Part shown: piece by piece, positions 16,658 to 26,231 of the stretch
Layout of the letters: each line of letters starts with the position of its first letter
Numbering within the stretch: the stretch's first letter is position 1
Assembly (NCBI GenBank): GCA_011620585.1
Contig: WOYV01000111.1
Coordinates: 1-34,800, forward strand
DNA: 34,800 nt
Source: Draconibacterium sp.
GTDB taxonomy: Bacteria; Bacteroidota; Bacteroidia; Bacteroidales; Prolixibacteraceae
Direction of reading: 5' to 3'
Translations under genes and position numbers: made by a program
The notes under the pieces: generated by a model
Seen by the model: only the letters and a program-made list of their open reading frames with translations
Told to the model about the DNA's origin: nothing
Database searches by the model: none

Positions 16658-18991
16658 ATGCACAAAAACCTGGTAATTGTAGAGTCTCCTGCAAAGGCAA
16701 AAACCATTGAAAGATTCCTTGGGGAAGGATACGTGGTCACCTCGAGCATGGGACATATTAGAGACCTGGAGAAGAAGGACTTTGGTATTGATCTTGAAAA
16801 TAAATATCAGCCTAAATACATAGTAACTCCCGACAAGAAAAAGATTGTTGCCGAGTTAAAAAAGATGGCTAAAGAAGCAGAAACCGTTTGGCTCGCTTCG
16901 GATGAGGACCGCGAAGGAGAAGCCATCGCATGGCATTTAAAAGAGGTCCTGAAGTTAAAACCCGAGAACACAAAACGGATTGTTTTTCACGAAATCACCA
17001 AAGATGCGATCACTAACGCGATTAAAAATCCGCGAAGTATCGACACCCATCTCGTGGATGCCCAGCAGGCCCGCCGGGTACTCGACCGGATTGTCGGATT
17101 CGAGGTGTCGCCGGTGTTATGGAAAAAAGTAAAACCATCGCTTTCGGCTGGTCGTGTGCAATCGGTGGCGGTTCGTTTAATTGTGGAACGCGAACGCGAA
17201 ATTCGTGAATTCCAAAGCGAATCGGCATTTCGGGTAACCGCAGTTTTTCTGGTTAAAGATGCTGCCGGCAATCTTAGTGAGTTAAAAGCTGAACTTTCGG
17301 AACGTTTTAAAACCGCAGAAGAAGCGAATGCGTTTCTCGAAAAATGCAAAACAGCCGAATTTACTGTTTCAGATGTGGTTAAAAAACCGGGCAAAAGAAC
17401 CCCGGCACAACCGTTTACCACTTCAACCCTGCAACAGGAAGCCAGCCGAAAACTGGGTTTTTCGGTATCACAAACCATGTCGGTGGCCCAGCGCCTGTAC
17501 GAAAGCGGAAAGATAACCTACATGCGTACCGACTCGGTCAACCTATCAAGCCTGGCGCTGGACAATACCCGCAAGAAAATTGAAGAATTACACGGCGATA
17601 AATATGTGAAGATCCGGAAGTTCAAAACTACTTCGAAAGGGGCACAGGAAGCCCACGAAGCGATCCGGCCAACATACATGGATCAGGAAAATGTGGATGG
17701 GACTTCGCAGGAGCAACGTTTATACGAACTGATCTGGAAGCGCACGATCGCTTCGCAAATGGCCGACGCCATCCTGGAGCGCACCACCGTAACTATTGAT
17801 ATATCGACCACTGGCGAAAAATTTGTGGCTACGGGTGAAGTAATTGTTTTTGATGGTTTCCTCCGCGTTTACATCGAATCGACCGACGACGAGGGAAATA
17901 ACGGAAACGGCGACAGCCTGATTCCACCACTTTTTGCCAAAGACAAACTCGTGATGTCGGAGGCAATGGCCACCGAGCGCTTTACCCAACGTCCGCCCAG
18001 GTATACCGAAGCAGCGCTGGTAAAACGCCTTGAGGAACTGGGGATCGGCCGCCCGTCGACTTACGCACCTACAATTACTACGATTCAGAATCGTAATTAT
18101 GTGGTGAAAGAAGACCGGCCCGGAGTGGAACGCGAATTCACCGTAATTAAGCTAAAAAACAGTGTAATCAAAGCAAAAGTTAAAACAGAAATAACAGGAA
18201 CTGAAAAGAATAAGCTCTTCCCTACTGACATTGGTATTGTGGTAACCGATTTTCTCATCGATAATTTTGTCCAGATTATGGATTACAATTTTACTGCCGA
18301 CGTAGAAAAAGAATTTGATGAAATAGCCGATGGGAAAAAGGTTTGGAACGAAATGATCGACAAGTTCTACAAACCCTTTCATAAAAAAGTGGAAGATGCC
18401 ACACAAAATGCCGAACGCTCGAAAGGAGAACGTATTCTGGGTATTGATCCTAAAACGGGGAAACAGGTTACGGTGAAAATCGGTCGTTTCGGCCCGCTGG
18501 CACAGTTGGGCGAAGCAAGTGCGGAAGGCGAAGAAGAAAAACCACAGTTTTCGAGTTTGCGTGCTGGCCAGCACATCGAGACTATTACGCTGGAAGAAGC
18601 TCTTGACCTTTTTAAACTGCCTCGCGAATTGGGAAATTTCGAAGGGAAAAAAGTAACGGTTGCCATTGGTCGTTTTGGTCCATACGTGCGCCACGACAAT
18701 AAATTTGTATCGCTGGGCAAAGAAGACGACCCGTATTCGGTGGGCCTCGAGCGTGCGGTCGAGTTAATTAAGATGAAACGCGATAAGGATGAAAAAGCGG
18801 TTTTGAAAGTATTTGAAGAAGACGCTGATCTCCAGTTACTAAATGGAAGATGGGGGCCTTATTTGAAATACAAAAAGAAGAACTTTAAAATACCCAAATC
18901 GGTAAAAGCCGGGCAGATGAGTTTCGAAGATTGTATGAAAATCGTAAATGAGGCTCCGTCGCCAAAAACAAGACGTATAGCAAAAAAATAA
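16658..18991 (+). CDS. topA: DNA topoisomerase I
   Basis: Type IA topoisomerase that relaxes negative supercoils, 777 residues. The Toprim domain at the start has VIVESPAKAKTIERFLG, and ASDEDREGEAIAWHL carries the metal-binding acidic residues. The catalytic tyrosine is Tyr288 in GKITYMRTDSVNLS. The domain with GRPSTYAPTI is present. The C-terminus carries GRFGPL/GRFGPYV/GRWGPYLKYKKKNFKIP repeats in place of the zinc-finger tetracysteine modules of E. coli TopA, as is usual in Bacteroidota. It starts the co-directional run that leads to the T9SS genes. Confidence 0.97.
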   Translation: MHKNLVIVESPAKAKTIERFLGEGYVVTSSMGHIRDLEKKDFGIDLENKYQPKYIVTPDKKKIVAELKKMAKEAETVWLASDEDREGEAIAWHLKEVLKLKPENTKRIVFHEITKDAITNAIKNPRSIDTHLVDAQQARRVLDRIVGFEVSPVLWKKVKPSLSAGRVQSVAVRLIVEREREIREFQSESAFRVTAVFLVKDAAGNLSELKAELSERFKTAEEANAFLEKCKTAEFTVSDVVKKPGKRTPAQPFTTSTLQQEASRKLGFSVSQTMSVAQRLYESGKITYMRTDSVNLSSLALDNTRKKIEELHGDKYVKIRKFKTTSKGAQEAHEAIRPTYMDQENVDGTSQEQRLYELIWKRTIASQMADAILERTTVTIDISTTGEKFVATGEVIVFDGFLRVYIESTDDEGNNGNGDSLIPPLFAKDKLVMSEAMATERFTQRPPRYTEAALVKRLEELGIGRPSTYAPTITTIQNRNYVVKEDRPGVEREFTVIKLKNSVIKAKVKTEITGTEKNKLFPTDIGIVVTDFLIDNFVQIMDYNFTADVEKEFDEIADGKKVWNEMIDKFYKPFHKKVEDATQNAERSKGERILGIDPKTGKQVTVKIGRFGPLAQLGEASAEGEEEKPQFSSLRAGQHIETITLEEALDLFKLPRELGNFEGKKVTVAIGRFGPYVRHDNKFVSLGKEDDPYSVGLERAVELIKMKRDKDEKAVLKVFEEDADLQLLNGRWGPYLKYKKKNFKIPKSVKAGQMSFEDCMKIVNEAPSPKTRRIAKK

Positions 18992-19042
18992 AAGATAAGG
19001 GCAGGTGATTTGATCATTTGCCTTTATTTTTATCCAAAAAAT

Positions 19043-20194
19043 ATGAACCTGAATCACTACTTTGATGCGGTCGGTTTTTCGGCTTATTCCGAAAATTCGC
19101 GGCTTAAATGGAATCAGACTCTTGGGGCCACTATCGAAAAACACACCCTGGCCCTAAACGAAAAGAACTGGAAAACAGTGGAAGTGGCAATTATTGGCTT
19201 ACCATGCGGGACACACGAAAACGAATGTGTCCCAAGTCAATCTGCTGACCGTGTGCGCGAGGAACTTTATCATTTGGCAGCACCCGGCAAAATAAACATT
19301 ATTGACTTGGGTAACCTGAAACAGGCACAAAGCCAAAAAGGAAATTTTCTGGCTCTTCGCGATGTGGTTGATTATTTAAGCGAAGCGAAAATCACGGCAT
19401 TGGTAATTGGGGGAAGTGAAGACTTTTCGTTCGGAATTTGTCAGGCATTCCGAAACAACAAATTTTTCTCTTTCTGTACTGTCGATGCTTGTCTGGATAT
19501 CAAAAAGAGTATTGAAACCTATCAACCTGATAATTATTTGTCGCGGATTTTTAGCGCACAGCCCGATGTCTTTCAGTTTAGTTTAGTCGGATATCAGCGT
19601 CATTATATTCCCGATGAATCGTTTTCAAAATTAAAAGGGTTAGGTTTGCATTTGAGTTTGGGGCAGTTGCGCGAGGATTTGGTTCTGGCCGAACCGCTTT
19701 TCAGAAATAGTGATTTTGCATCTGTCGACTTTGGGACGCTTAAGTATTCAGAAAGTCAGGGTAAAAAAAGACTTCCAAATGGACTGGGAGGCGAAGAGAT
19801 TTGTCAGCTTTCGCGGTTCGCAGGAATGAGCAAACGTCTAAAGGTTTTTGGTCTGTTCGAAATTTCAGACGGTCCCGGTACATCGGGTATCAACGTATCG
19901 CTGGCAGCACAAACTGCCTGGTATTTTCTCGAAGGGTTCACGCTCCGAAATCATCTTGATCCCGAAAAGAAGGATGGGTTTACTATCAATGAAGTGGAAG
20001 TGTGGCAGGTGGAGACGCCGCTTGTATTTTATCTGAATAATGAAACCGGCCAGTGGTGGATGCAGTTGCAGGCCGCCGACAAATCGGTACATTATCTTGC
20101 CTGTTCAGAACAGGATTTTATAGATGCCTCGCACAACGAGATACCGGAGATTTGGTTGAAATATGTTCAAAAAATAGATGAAATACTAAAATAA
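19043..20194 (+). CDS. Arginase/formimidoylglutamase-fold protein with degenerate metal site
   Basis: Member of the ureohydrolase fold, 383 residues, started at MNLNHYFDAVGF (ATG at 19043). The family's metal motifs can be aligned but are changed: GGDHS becomes GGSEDFS, DAHxD becomes DACLD and SxDxDxxDP becomes SVDFGTLKYSE. The later EISDGPGTSGINVSLAAQTAWYFLEGF stretch keeps the general shape. Catalysis as a manganese ureohydrolase is therefore unlikely. Similar proteins sit beside porP/gldK genes in other Bacteroidota (known context), often annotated formimidoylglutamase. Its role in secretion or gliding, if any, is not established. An in-frame inverted repeat lies at 19208-19233. Confidence 0.75.
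   Translation: MNLNHYFDAVGFSAYSENSRLKWNQTLGATIEKHTLALNEKNWKTVEVAIIGLPCGTHENECVPSQSADRVREELYHLAAPGKINIIDLGNLKQAQSQKGNFLALRDVVDYLSEAKITALVIGGSEDFSFGICQAFRNNKFFSFCTVDACLDIKKSIETYQPDNYLSRIFSAQPDVFQFSLVGYQRHYIPDESFSKLKGLGLHLSLGQLREDLVLAEPLFRNSDFASVDFGTLKYSESQGKKRLPNGLGGEEICQLSRFAGMSKRLKVFGLFEISDGPGTSGINVSLAAQTAWYFLEGFTLRNHLDPEKKDGFTINEVEVWQVETPLVFYLNNETGQWWMQLQAADKSVHYLACSEQDFIDASHNEIPEIWLKYVQKIDEILK
19208..19233. repeat. Inverted repeat inside the arginase-like gene
   Basis: GGGACACA and TGTGTCCC flank a 10-base loop and encode part of PCGTHENECVPS. The TGTGTCCC arm also occurs in the spacer at 4718-4725. It might be a small palindromic insertion tolerated in frame, or chance. Confidence 0.35.
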
Positions 20195-20222
20195 TAGCTT
20201 TGGATAAACGTTCTTTGCATAC

Positions 20223-20260
20223 CTTGTTAACAGTAGATTGTTACAAACAAGCCCTTTTTT
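20223..20260 (+). terminator. Possible weak terminator before porP
   Basis: CTTGT-TAACA pairs with TGTTA and ACAAG with a three-base bulge, followed by CCC and six T. The stem is AT-rich and imperfect. If real, it would partly separate topA and the arginase-like gene from the porP-gld operon. Confidence 0.3.
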
Positions 20261-20310
20261 GTGGTATTTCAGGGGCTAATATTGGTTAAATTGCCACGTG
20301 AAAGAAGAGT

Positions 20311-21270
20311 ATGAAGAAAACAGTTGCTTTTCTATATTTAATAATATTGGTTAATTTCGCAGTGTTCGCTCAACAGGATCCTCAGTATACAAATAATATG
20401 TATTACAAGTTGGGGGTAAACCCTGGCTATGCTGGCGCCGAGAATGCGTTAAGCGGACTGATTTTAAATCGTTACCAATGGGTTGGATATGGCGGAGGAG
20501 AACCAAAAACCCTGGTTTTTAGTGTGGATGCAGCAATCAATGCCTTTGGCGCCCCGGGCGGGATTGGAATTAATATTGTGAGTGACCAGTGGGGATACTA
20601 CGATAACATGTGGATAAACCTGAATTATTCTTACAAGGTCACTACACGTTTCGGCACACTCGGACTCGGCATTTCGCCGGGTTTTTACAACTTTAATATT
20701 AATCCCGACAAAGGCTGGGTTTCGAGCGACGACGTGTTGAATAACTCGGAAGGAGGAGCCGGCGACAACCTGATTCCTCAGCAGCAGTCGAGTCAGTTGG
20801 CTTTTGACATAGGCGCGGGAGCTTATCTTTACTCCAACAAATATTATTTGGGAGTTTCGGCAAGCCATATTAACCAGGCTGCGGTTAAATACGACGATCT
20901 GGCAAGTGATTATCTTGTACGTCACTATTATTTAATGGGTGGCTACAATATTAAACTTACCGATCCGTTATTTGAGTTGCGGCCCTCGTTCTTGTTTAAA
21001 TCTGACATTGCCAGCTGGCAGTTGGATTTAAACACTAATGTTGTTTATGACGATAAGTTTTGGGGCGGAATTAGTTATCGGGTACAGGACGCGATCGCCC
21101 TACTTTTGGGAGTAGAATTATTTAATGGACTACGGCTTGGCTATTCTTTTGACCTGGTTACATCAGCGCTTAAGAGAAATAGCTTCAGCTCGCACGAATT
21201 TTTTATAAATTATTCGATTACTTTAGAAAGAAGTCGTAACCAGAAATATAAAAGTATTAGGTTTTTGTAA
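20311..21270 (+). CDS. porP: PorP/SprF family type IX secretion outer-membrane protein
   Basis: Outer-membrane beta-barrel protein of the T9SS, 319 residues. A signal peptide ends at VFAQQ. The mature start QQDPQYTNNMYYKLGVNPGYAGA is the hallmark of the PorP/SprF family, followed by NRYQWVGYGGGEPKTLVFSVD and alternating beta strands to the end. PorP is needed for T9SS function in Porphyromonas; SprF helps export the SprB adhesin in Flavobacterium. Being first before gldKLMN fits the porP-porK-L-M-N order of Porphyromonas. Confidence 0.92.
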   Translation: MKKTVAFLYLIILVNFAVFAQQDPQYTNNMYYKLGVNPGYAGAENALSGLILNRYQWVGYGGGEPKTLVFSVDAAINAFGAPGGIGINIVSDQWGYYDNMWINLNYSYKVTTRFGTLGLGISPGFYNFNINPDKGWVSSDDVLNNSEGGAGDNLIPQQQSSQLAFDIGAGAYLYSNKYYLGVSASHINQAAVKYDDLASDYLVRHYYLMGGYNIKLTDPLFELRPSFLFKSDIASWQLDLNTNVVYDDKFWGGISYRVQDAIALLLGVELFNGLRLGYSFDLVTSALKRNSFSSHEFFINYSITLERSRNQKYKSIRFL

Positions 21271-21353
21271 TTTTTACGCCTTATTGGCTTATTTTTACGA
21301 ACCTTAAATATTTTAGAATGAAAATCAAGCTCAGGATTGAAAAAATACAAACT

Positions 21354-22700
21354 ATGAAAAAACTACTTTTAATTGCAGTTGTATTCCTAATGACCATAGT
21401 TTTCACCGGCTGTTTAGGCGGAGGTGCAGGTGGAAACGGAGAATTGGTGGGAGTACAGAAAAGGGCGCGTTTTAAAGAAACGCAACCTTACGGCATGGTA
21501 TACATCCGCAGAGGAAGCTTTAATATCGGGCCCAGCGATCAAGACGCTAGTAGATCAGGTATTCCGGTGAAAACAGTTTCGCAGGAACCATTCTGGATGG
21601 ATGATACCGAAATTACCAATAACGAGTACCGCCAGTTTGTTGATTGGGTAAAAGAGAAAATGGCCCGCGAAATGCTTGGCGATCAGTATCCTGAGTTTAT
21701 GATTACCGAAGATCGGGATGGTAACCCGATCGATCCGCCACAAATTAACTGGAGAGAAAAAATAGACTGGGAAGATCCAGACATGCAAATGGCCATGGAA
21801 GATCTTTATATTCCCGAAAATGAACGTTTCTTCGGAAGAAGAGAGATCGATGCACGAAAACTGGTTTACGAATACTGGTGGGTCGATCTAAACCAGGCTG
21901 CCAAACGCAGCAACTCATATAACTTCGAAACACAACGTTACGAAGGAAATGTATACAATACGGAAGGCGAACTGATACCAATCGAAAACCGTTCATCATT
22001 TATGATGCGCGACCAGGTACATGTTTATCCCGATACACTTTGCTGGATCAGGGATTTTACCTATTCGTACAACGAACCTCTTGCAACCCGTTATTTTTCG
22101 CACCCTGGTTTCGATGAATATCCCGTGGTAGGTGTAACCTGGAAACAGGTAAATGCTTTCTGTAACTGGCGCACCAAAATTCAAAACGAATATCTTGAAG
22201 AAAAAGGCGAACCGACTTTAATGGAATATCGCCTGCCAACTGAAGTTGAATGGGAATACGCTTCACGTGGCGGCAAAGAATTTTCGATGTATCCGTGGGG
22301 AGGTTATTATCCTCGCGACGACAAGGGCGTTTTCCTGGCCAACTTTAAACCCTTAAGAGGAAATTACGTGGAAGACGGTGCGATAGCCACCATGAAAGTT
22401 GGAAGTTACGACCCGAACGAATACGGATTGTACGATATGTCGGGTAACGTAGCAGAATGGACAAGTACTGCATATGATGAGGCAGGTTACAATTATTTTA
22501 GCGACTTAAACCCAACCTTTACATACAATGCCCGGAAAGACGATCCCCCGGTGATGAAACGAAAAGTCATCAGAGGAGGCTCGTGGAAAGATATTTCTCA
22601 ATTCATACAAGTCTCGTCGCGCGACTTCGAATACCAGGATACTACCAAATCGTATGTTGGTTTCCGTTGTGTCAGATCGACATTTGGTGAAGAATTTTAG
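21354..22700 (+). CDS. gldK: T9SS/gliding lipoprotein GldK (PorK)
   Basis: Outer-membrane lipoprotein that forms the T9SS periplasmic ring with GldN. It is 448 residues from MKKLLLIAVV; an ATG 12 codons earlier is open but would spoil the signal peptide. The lipobox is VFTGC. The body is a formylglycine-generating-enzyme-like (SUMF1) domain: MDDTEITNNEYRQFV, YPVVGVTWKQVNAFCNWR, YRLPTEVEWEYASRGG, GNVAEWTSTA and VIRGGSWKD. It contains the GldK-specific insert with EIDARKLVYEYWWVD. It is not expected to act as an enzyme. gldL follows after 30 bases. Confidence 0.95.
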   Translation: MKKLLLIAVVFLMTIVFTGCLGGGAGGNGELVGVQKRARFKETQPYGMVYIRRGSFNIGPSDQDASRSGIPVKTVSQEPFWMDDTEITNNEYRQFVDWVKEKMAREMLGDQYPEFMITEDRDGNPIDPPQINWREKIDWEDPDMQMAMEDLYIPENERFFGRREIDARKLVYEYWWVDLNQAAKRSNSYNFETQRYEGNVYNTEGELIPIENRSSFMMRDQVHVYPDTLCWIRDFTYSYNEPLATRYFSHPGFDEYPVVGVTWKQVNAFCNWRTKIQNEYLEEKGEPTLMEYRLPTEVEWEYASRGGKEFSMYPWGGYYPRDDKGVFLANFKPLRGNYVEDGAIATMKVGSYDPNEYGLYDMSGNVAEWTSTAYDEAGYNYFSDLNPTFTYNARKDDPPVMKRKVIRGGSWKDISQFIQVSSRDFEYQDTTKSYVGFRCVRSTFGEEF

Positions 22701-22730
22701 ATTATTATTAAAACTTATATTGATCCTGCT

Positions 22731-23633
22731 ATGAACCTCGGAGAAGTATTTAAAACCAAACGCTGGAAGACATTTATGGGTTATGTTTACGGGTGGGGAG
22801 CATCCGTTGTACTTATTGGCGCACTCTTTAAACTCGAACACCTGCCATATTCCGGTTTGTTGCTGACCATAGGTCTTTCTACTGAAGCATTGATATTCTT
22901 TTTATCGGCATTTGAACCTCCCATGGAGATTCCTGACTGGGGAAAGGTTTATCCTGAATTAAGAGAAGATTATGAATTGGCAGGTCTGGAAGAATTAAAG
23001 CCAAAGAAAAACGGATTGGAACAGTTATTAAATGGAACTGACCTTACTCCCGATCTATTGGATCGTGTGGGGAAGGGATTAAACGAACTAAGCAATACGG
23101 CCAGGGGAATAAGTGATATTTCATCGGCCACACTTGCTACTGACATGTACGTTAAAAACCTGAGTTCTGCGTCACAGTCGATGGGCACTTTTACCCAAAT
23201 AAATAATAAAGCGAATGAGTCGATTGATAAATCAGTGGCAACCTTAATTGAATCTTATTCGTTAGCTGCCAGTAAACTCACCGAAACCGGGACCAAGTTG
23301 TCAGCTACATACAACCGCTCGTCCGAAGCCATTTCAGGCGGACTTGAAAGTATCGGGAACAGTTCAAAAGAATATGCCTCAAATCTCGAGAAGCTGAACA
23401 AAAACCTGTATTCATTAAATACAAATTTTGAAAGCCAGCTGATTGATACAAAGGAACAGTTTAAAGCAACACAACAGTTCAATAAAGATTTGTCGGAGAT
23501 GAATTCAATTCTGACATCTTCGGTAGATGAATTGAAGAAATACAAGGAAAATGCTGAACAGTTAAATAAAAATCTCGAAGCGCTGAATACGATTTACGGC
23601 AATATGCTGGGGGCAATGAGTTACAAAAAATAA
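22731..23633 (+). CDS. gldL: T9SS/gliding motor protein GldL
   Basis: Inner-membrane subunit of the proton-driven T9SS motor, 300 residues. Two transmembrane helices lie at about 13-33 and 41-60. By alignment to Flavobacterium GldL, Lys34, His37 and Glu52 match its Lys27, His30 and the key membrane Glu49, so the proton-handling residues are kept. The loop between the helices is about four residues shorter. The rest is cytoplasmic, rich in Ser/Asn heptads such as NKANESIDKS and ELKKYKENAEQLNKNLE, and probably coiled coil. It sits between gldK and gldM in one operon. Confidence 0.95.
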   Translation: MNLGEVFKTKRWKTFMGYVYGWGASVVLIGALFKLEHLPYSGLLLTIGLSTEALIFFLSAFEPPMEIPDWGKVYPELREDYELAGLEELKPKKNGLEQLLNGTDLTPDLLDRVGKGLNELSNTARGISDISSATLATDMYVKNLSSASQSMGTFTQINNKANESIDKSVATLIESYSLAASKLTETGTKLSATYNRSSEAISGGLESIGNSSKEYASNLEKLNKNLYSLNTNFESQLIDTKEQFKATQQFNKDLSEMNSILTSSVDELKKYKENAEQLNKNLEALNTIYGNMLGAMSYKK

Positions 23634-23652
23634 AACCTTGAAGAACTGAGAT

Positions 23653-25260
23653 ATGGGTGCAAAAAATTGCCCGGAATCCCCGCGGCAAAAAATGATAAAC
23701 ATGATGTACATCGTACTCACGGCGTTACTGGCTTTGAACGTCGCCGCCGAGGTACTTGAGGCATTCAGGGTTGTTGATTCGAGCCTCCTCCAAACCCTGC
23801 GTGCGGTGGACATGCAAAATGCCCAGATTTATTCTTCTTTCGAACAAGCCTATACAGAGAATCCTACAAAAGTGAAAGAATGGAAACAAAAAGCAGACGA
23901 AGTAAAACAGAAGTCAGGGGAGATGATTGCCTACGTTTCCAATATGAAAGATGAACTCGTAGTTTATTCAGGTAGCCGGCCTCTTGAAGAGGGTATCGAG
24001 AAAAACAGCGAAAAGTATTATCATGTAACCCGCGATGGAAAAATACTGGAGATTGCTAAAGTTGACGATTTAAATGGCCCTTCTGAATTTATGATTACCC
24101 AGAAACGGGCAGATGAACTGAAACAGCGGGTGGTTGATTACCGTAATTTTTTAATTGAATTGCTCGGAGAAGACAACGAAGAACTTAAACAGACCATCCT
24201 AAGCGAGTTGAACACCGAAGATCCGGAAGGAAACCTTAAATCAGGAAATGAAAAAAAATCCTGGGAATCGGAACATTTCGAAGATAAACCATTGATCGCG
24301 GTAATGACCCTGTTATCAAAAATACAGATCGATGTAAAAAACTCGGAATCCAATGTTGCAAAATATTTGTATTCACAAATCGACGCCGGTTCATTTAAAT
24401 TCAACCGATTGGGGGCACGGGTAATTGCCAACTCGAATATCGTTTTGATGGGCGATAAATACCAGGCCGAAGTTTTCCTGGCCGCTGAAGATACAACACA
24501 ACAACCCGAAATTATAATTAACGGAAGAAATGCTGAAGTGGTGGACGGCAAAGCAACTTATGTTGGAAGTACCGATAAACCCGGGATGTTTAAGTGGAGT
24601 GGATTGATCAAGTACAAAACTCCCGGCGGCATTATAAAAAGTTATCCGTTTGAACAGGAATACCAGGTGTCGCAACCCAGCGTTACCATGTCGGCCACAA
24701 AAATGAATGTATTTTATAAAGGGCTGGAAAATCCGTTTGAGATAAGTGGAGGGGCTATTCCCAGTGAGAACCTTTCGCTGGAGATGACTAATGGGACATA
24801 TGAGAAAAGAGGGGATAGCTACATTATCAAACCTAAAGATATTGATGAGCAGGGGAAAAGAACCAGGGTAAGCGTTTATGCCAACATAAACGGAGAACGC
24901 CGTTTGATCGGCACCTCTGACTGGCGCGTAAAACAAGTTCCCGACCCGGTAGCCCAGATCAATAGCCAAAGTGGCGGCGATATCCGTAAGGAAGTACTTA
25001 CTATTCAGCAGGGGGTACAGGCCGTACTTATAGATTTCGATTTCGAATTTAAATACGCTGTAACCCAGTTTACACTGGAAACGCCAGCCGGAGGATATAC
25101 AAACCGTTATCCAACGAAAGGGAACCGTTTTTCAAATGAGCAACTCGAGGCATTAAAACGTGTAAATCCCGGTTCATGGATTTATATAGCAGATATAAAA
25201 GCCGTTGGCGACGATGGCACAACAAGGGATCTCGATCCTATTTCGTTTAAAATAAAATAA
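23653..25260 (+). CDS. gldM: T9SS/gliding motor protein GldM (PorM)
   Basis: Partner of GldL that spans the periplasm and contacts the GldK/GldN ring, 535 residues. The N-terminal start MGAKNCPESPRQKMINMMYI with one helix (about 15-35, MMYIVLTALLALNVAAEVLEAF) is the family signature. A helical periplasmic domain (about 40-220) and beta domains D2-D4 (about 220-535) follow. The D4 region ends in PISFKIK. It lies 19 bases after gldL and 7 bases before gldN. Confidence 0.96.
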   Translation: MGAKNCPESPRQKMINMMYIVLTALLALNVAAEVLEAFRVVDSSLLQTLRAVDMQNAQIYSSFEQAYTENPTKVKEWKQKADEVKQKSGEMIAYVSNMKDELVVYSGSRPLEEGIEKNSEKYYHVTRDGKILEIAKVDDLNGPSEFMITQKRADELKQRVVDYRNFLIELLGEDNEELKQTILSELNTEDPEGNLKSGNEKKSWESEHFEDKPLIAVMTLLSKIQIDVKNSESNVAKYLYSQIDAGSFKFNRLGARVIANSNIVLMGDKYQAEVFLAAEDTTQQPEIIINGRNAEVVDGKATYVGSTDKPGMFKWSGLIKYKTPGGIIKSYPFEQEYQVSQPSVTMSATKMNVFYKGLENPFEISGGAIPSENLSLEMTNGTYEKRGDSYIIKPKDIDEQGKRTRVSVYANINGERRLIGTSDWRVKQVPDPVAQINSQSGGDIRKEVLTIQQGVQAVLIDFDFEFKYAVTQFTLETPAGGYTNRYPTKGNRFSNEQLEALKRVNPGSWIYIADIKAVGDDGTTRDLDPISFKIK

Positions 25261-25267
25261 AACTGAT

Positions 25268-26119
25268 ATGAGAAAGTTAATTATCTATTTCGGCATTGTT
25301 ACGTTGCTGTTGAGCTTTGGAAACGTGAAAGCCGATGCCCAAATTGTAAACGGGGCATACAAACAAAATGATATATACGAAAAGAAACCAATGCCATTGG
25401 TGTCTGTTCGCGAGTCAGACGTGTTCTGGTCGAGGAAAATATGGCGAGTGATCGATCTTCGCGAGAAGATGAACATTCCATTGTATTATCCAACACGCGA
25501 AATGGATCAGCGTATCAACCTGATCAACTTGTTGCTACAGGGAATTGAAAACGGACAGATCACGCCTTATGATGCGCGTACCGACGACGATTTCAAAATT
25601 CCGATGAGCTATGCCCAGGTGAAGGAAATTTTCGGGGCTAAAGCTACCACCGAGCAACGGGTAAACTTCGACACCGGAGAACGCGAAAATGTGGTTGTTC
25701 AGGGCGAGGTCAGACCCAACGAGATCAAACAATACATGATCAAGGAAGAGTGGTATTTTGATAAACAAACTTCCGCATTACATGTTCGTATTATCGGAAT
25801 CTGCCCTATTCGGGAATATGTTCGTGAAGGAGATGCATCGGGGCAAGTGCAACGCCAGAAAGTATTCTGGGTGTATTATCCCGAAGCACGTCCGCTTTTG
25901 GCTACCAACCTGGTATTAAACCCATATAACGATGCCCGCCAAAATTCGTTCGACGATATTTTCATCAAGCGACAGTTTAATTCATACATTGTTAAAGAAT
26001 CTAACATGTACAATAACCGCGACATCAGCGCCTATCTGACCGGTAAGGATGCCATGCTTGAATCGCAGCGCATCGAAGAAGAGATTTTCAATTACGAACA
26101 AGATCTTTGGGAGTACTAG
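25268..26119 (+). CDS. gldN: T9SS/gliding protein GldN (PorN)
   Basis: Periplasmic ring component that binds GldK, 283 residues. A signal peptide ends near VKADAQ. Family wording is clear: ESDVFWSRKIWRVIDLREKMN, PLYYPTREMDQRINLINLL, KEEWYFDKQTSALHVRIIGICPI, then VFWVYYPEARPLLATN and LDDIF-like NSFDDIFIKRQFNSYI. It is the last gene of the porP-gldKLMN unit and is followed by a strong terminator. Confidence 0.96.
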   Translation: MRKLIIYFGIVTLLLSFGNVKADAQIVNGAYKQNDIYEKKPMPLVSVRESDVFWSRKIWRVIDLREKMNIPLYYPTREMDQRINLINLLLQGIENGQITPYDARTDDDFKIPMSYAQVKEIFGAKATTEQRVNFDTGERENVVVQGEVRPNEIKQYMIKEEWYFDKQTSALHVRIIGICPIREYVREGDASGQVQRQKVFWVYYPEARPLLATNLVLNPYNDARQNSFDDIFIKRQFNSYIVKESNMYNNRDISAYLTGKDAMLESQRIEEEIFNYEQDLWEY

Positions 26120-26139
26120 TATATTAAAATATAAAGTGC

Positions 26140-26168
26140 AGCCTTATGGAAACATAAGGCTTTTTTTT
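26140..26168 (+). terminator. Strong rho-independent terminator of the gld operon
   Basis: GCCTTATG, loop GAAA, CATAAGGC, then eight T. The stem is perfect with a stable GNRA-type loop. It separates gldN from the second gldK-like gene. Confidence 0.92.
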
Positions 26169-26231
26169 GAGGCAATTTAAGTAAGCTCGGTTCGTTCTAA
26201 AAAGGCGGTTATTTAAGCAAGGGTTTCCCGG

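Noticed and set aside
21318-21353. Earlier start codon for gldK
   Set aside because: Adds a charged 12-residue stretch in front of a normal lipoprotein signal peptide; the MKKLLLIA start is more likely.
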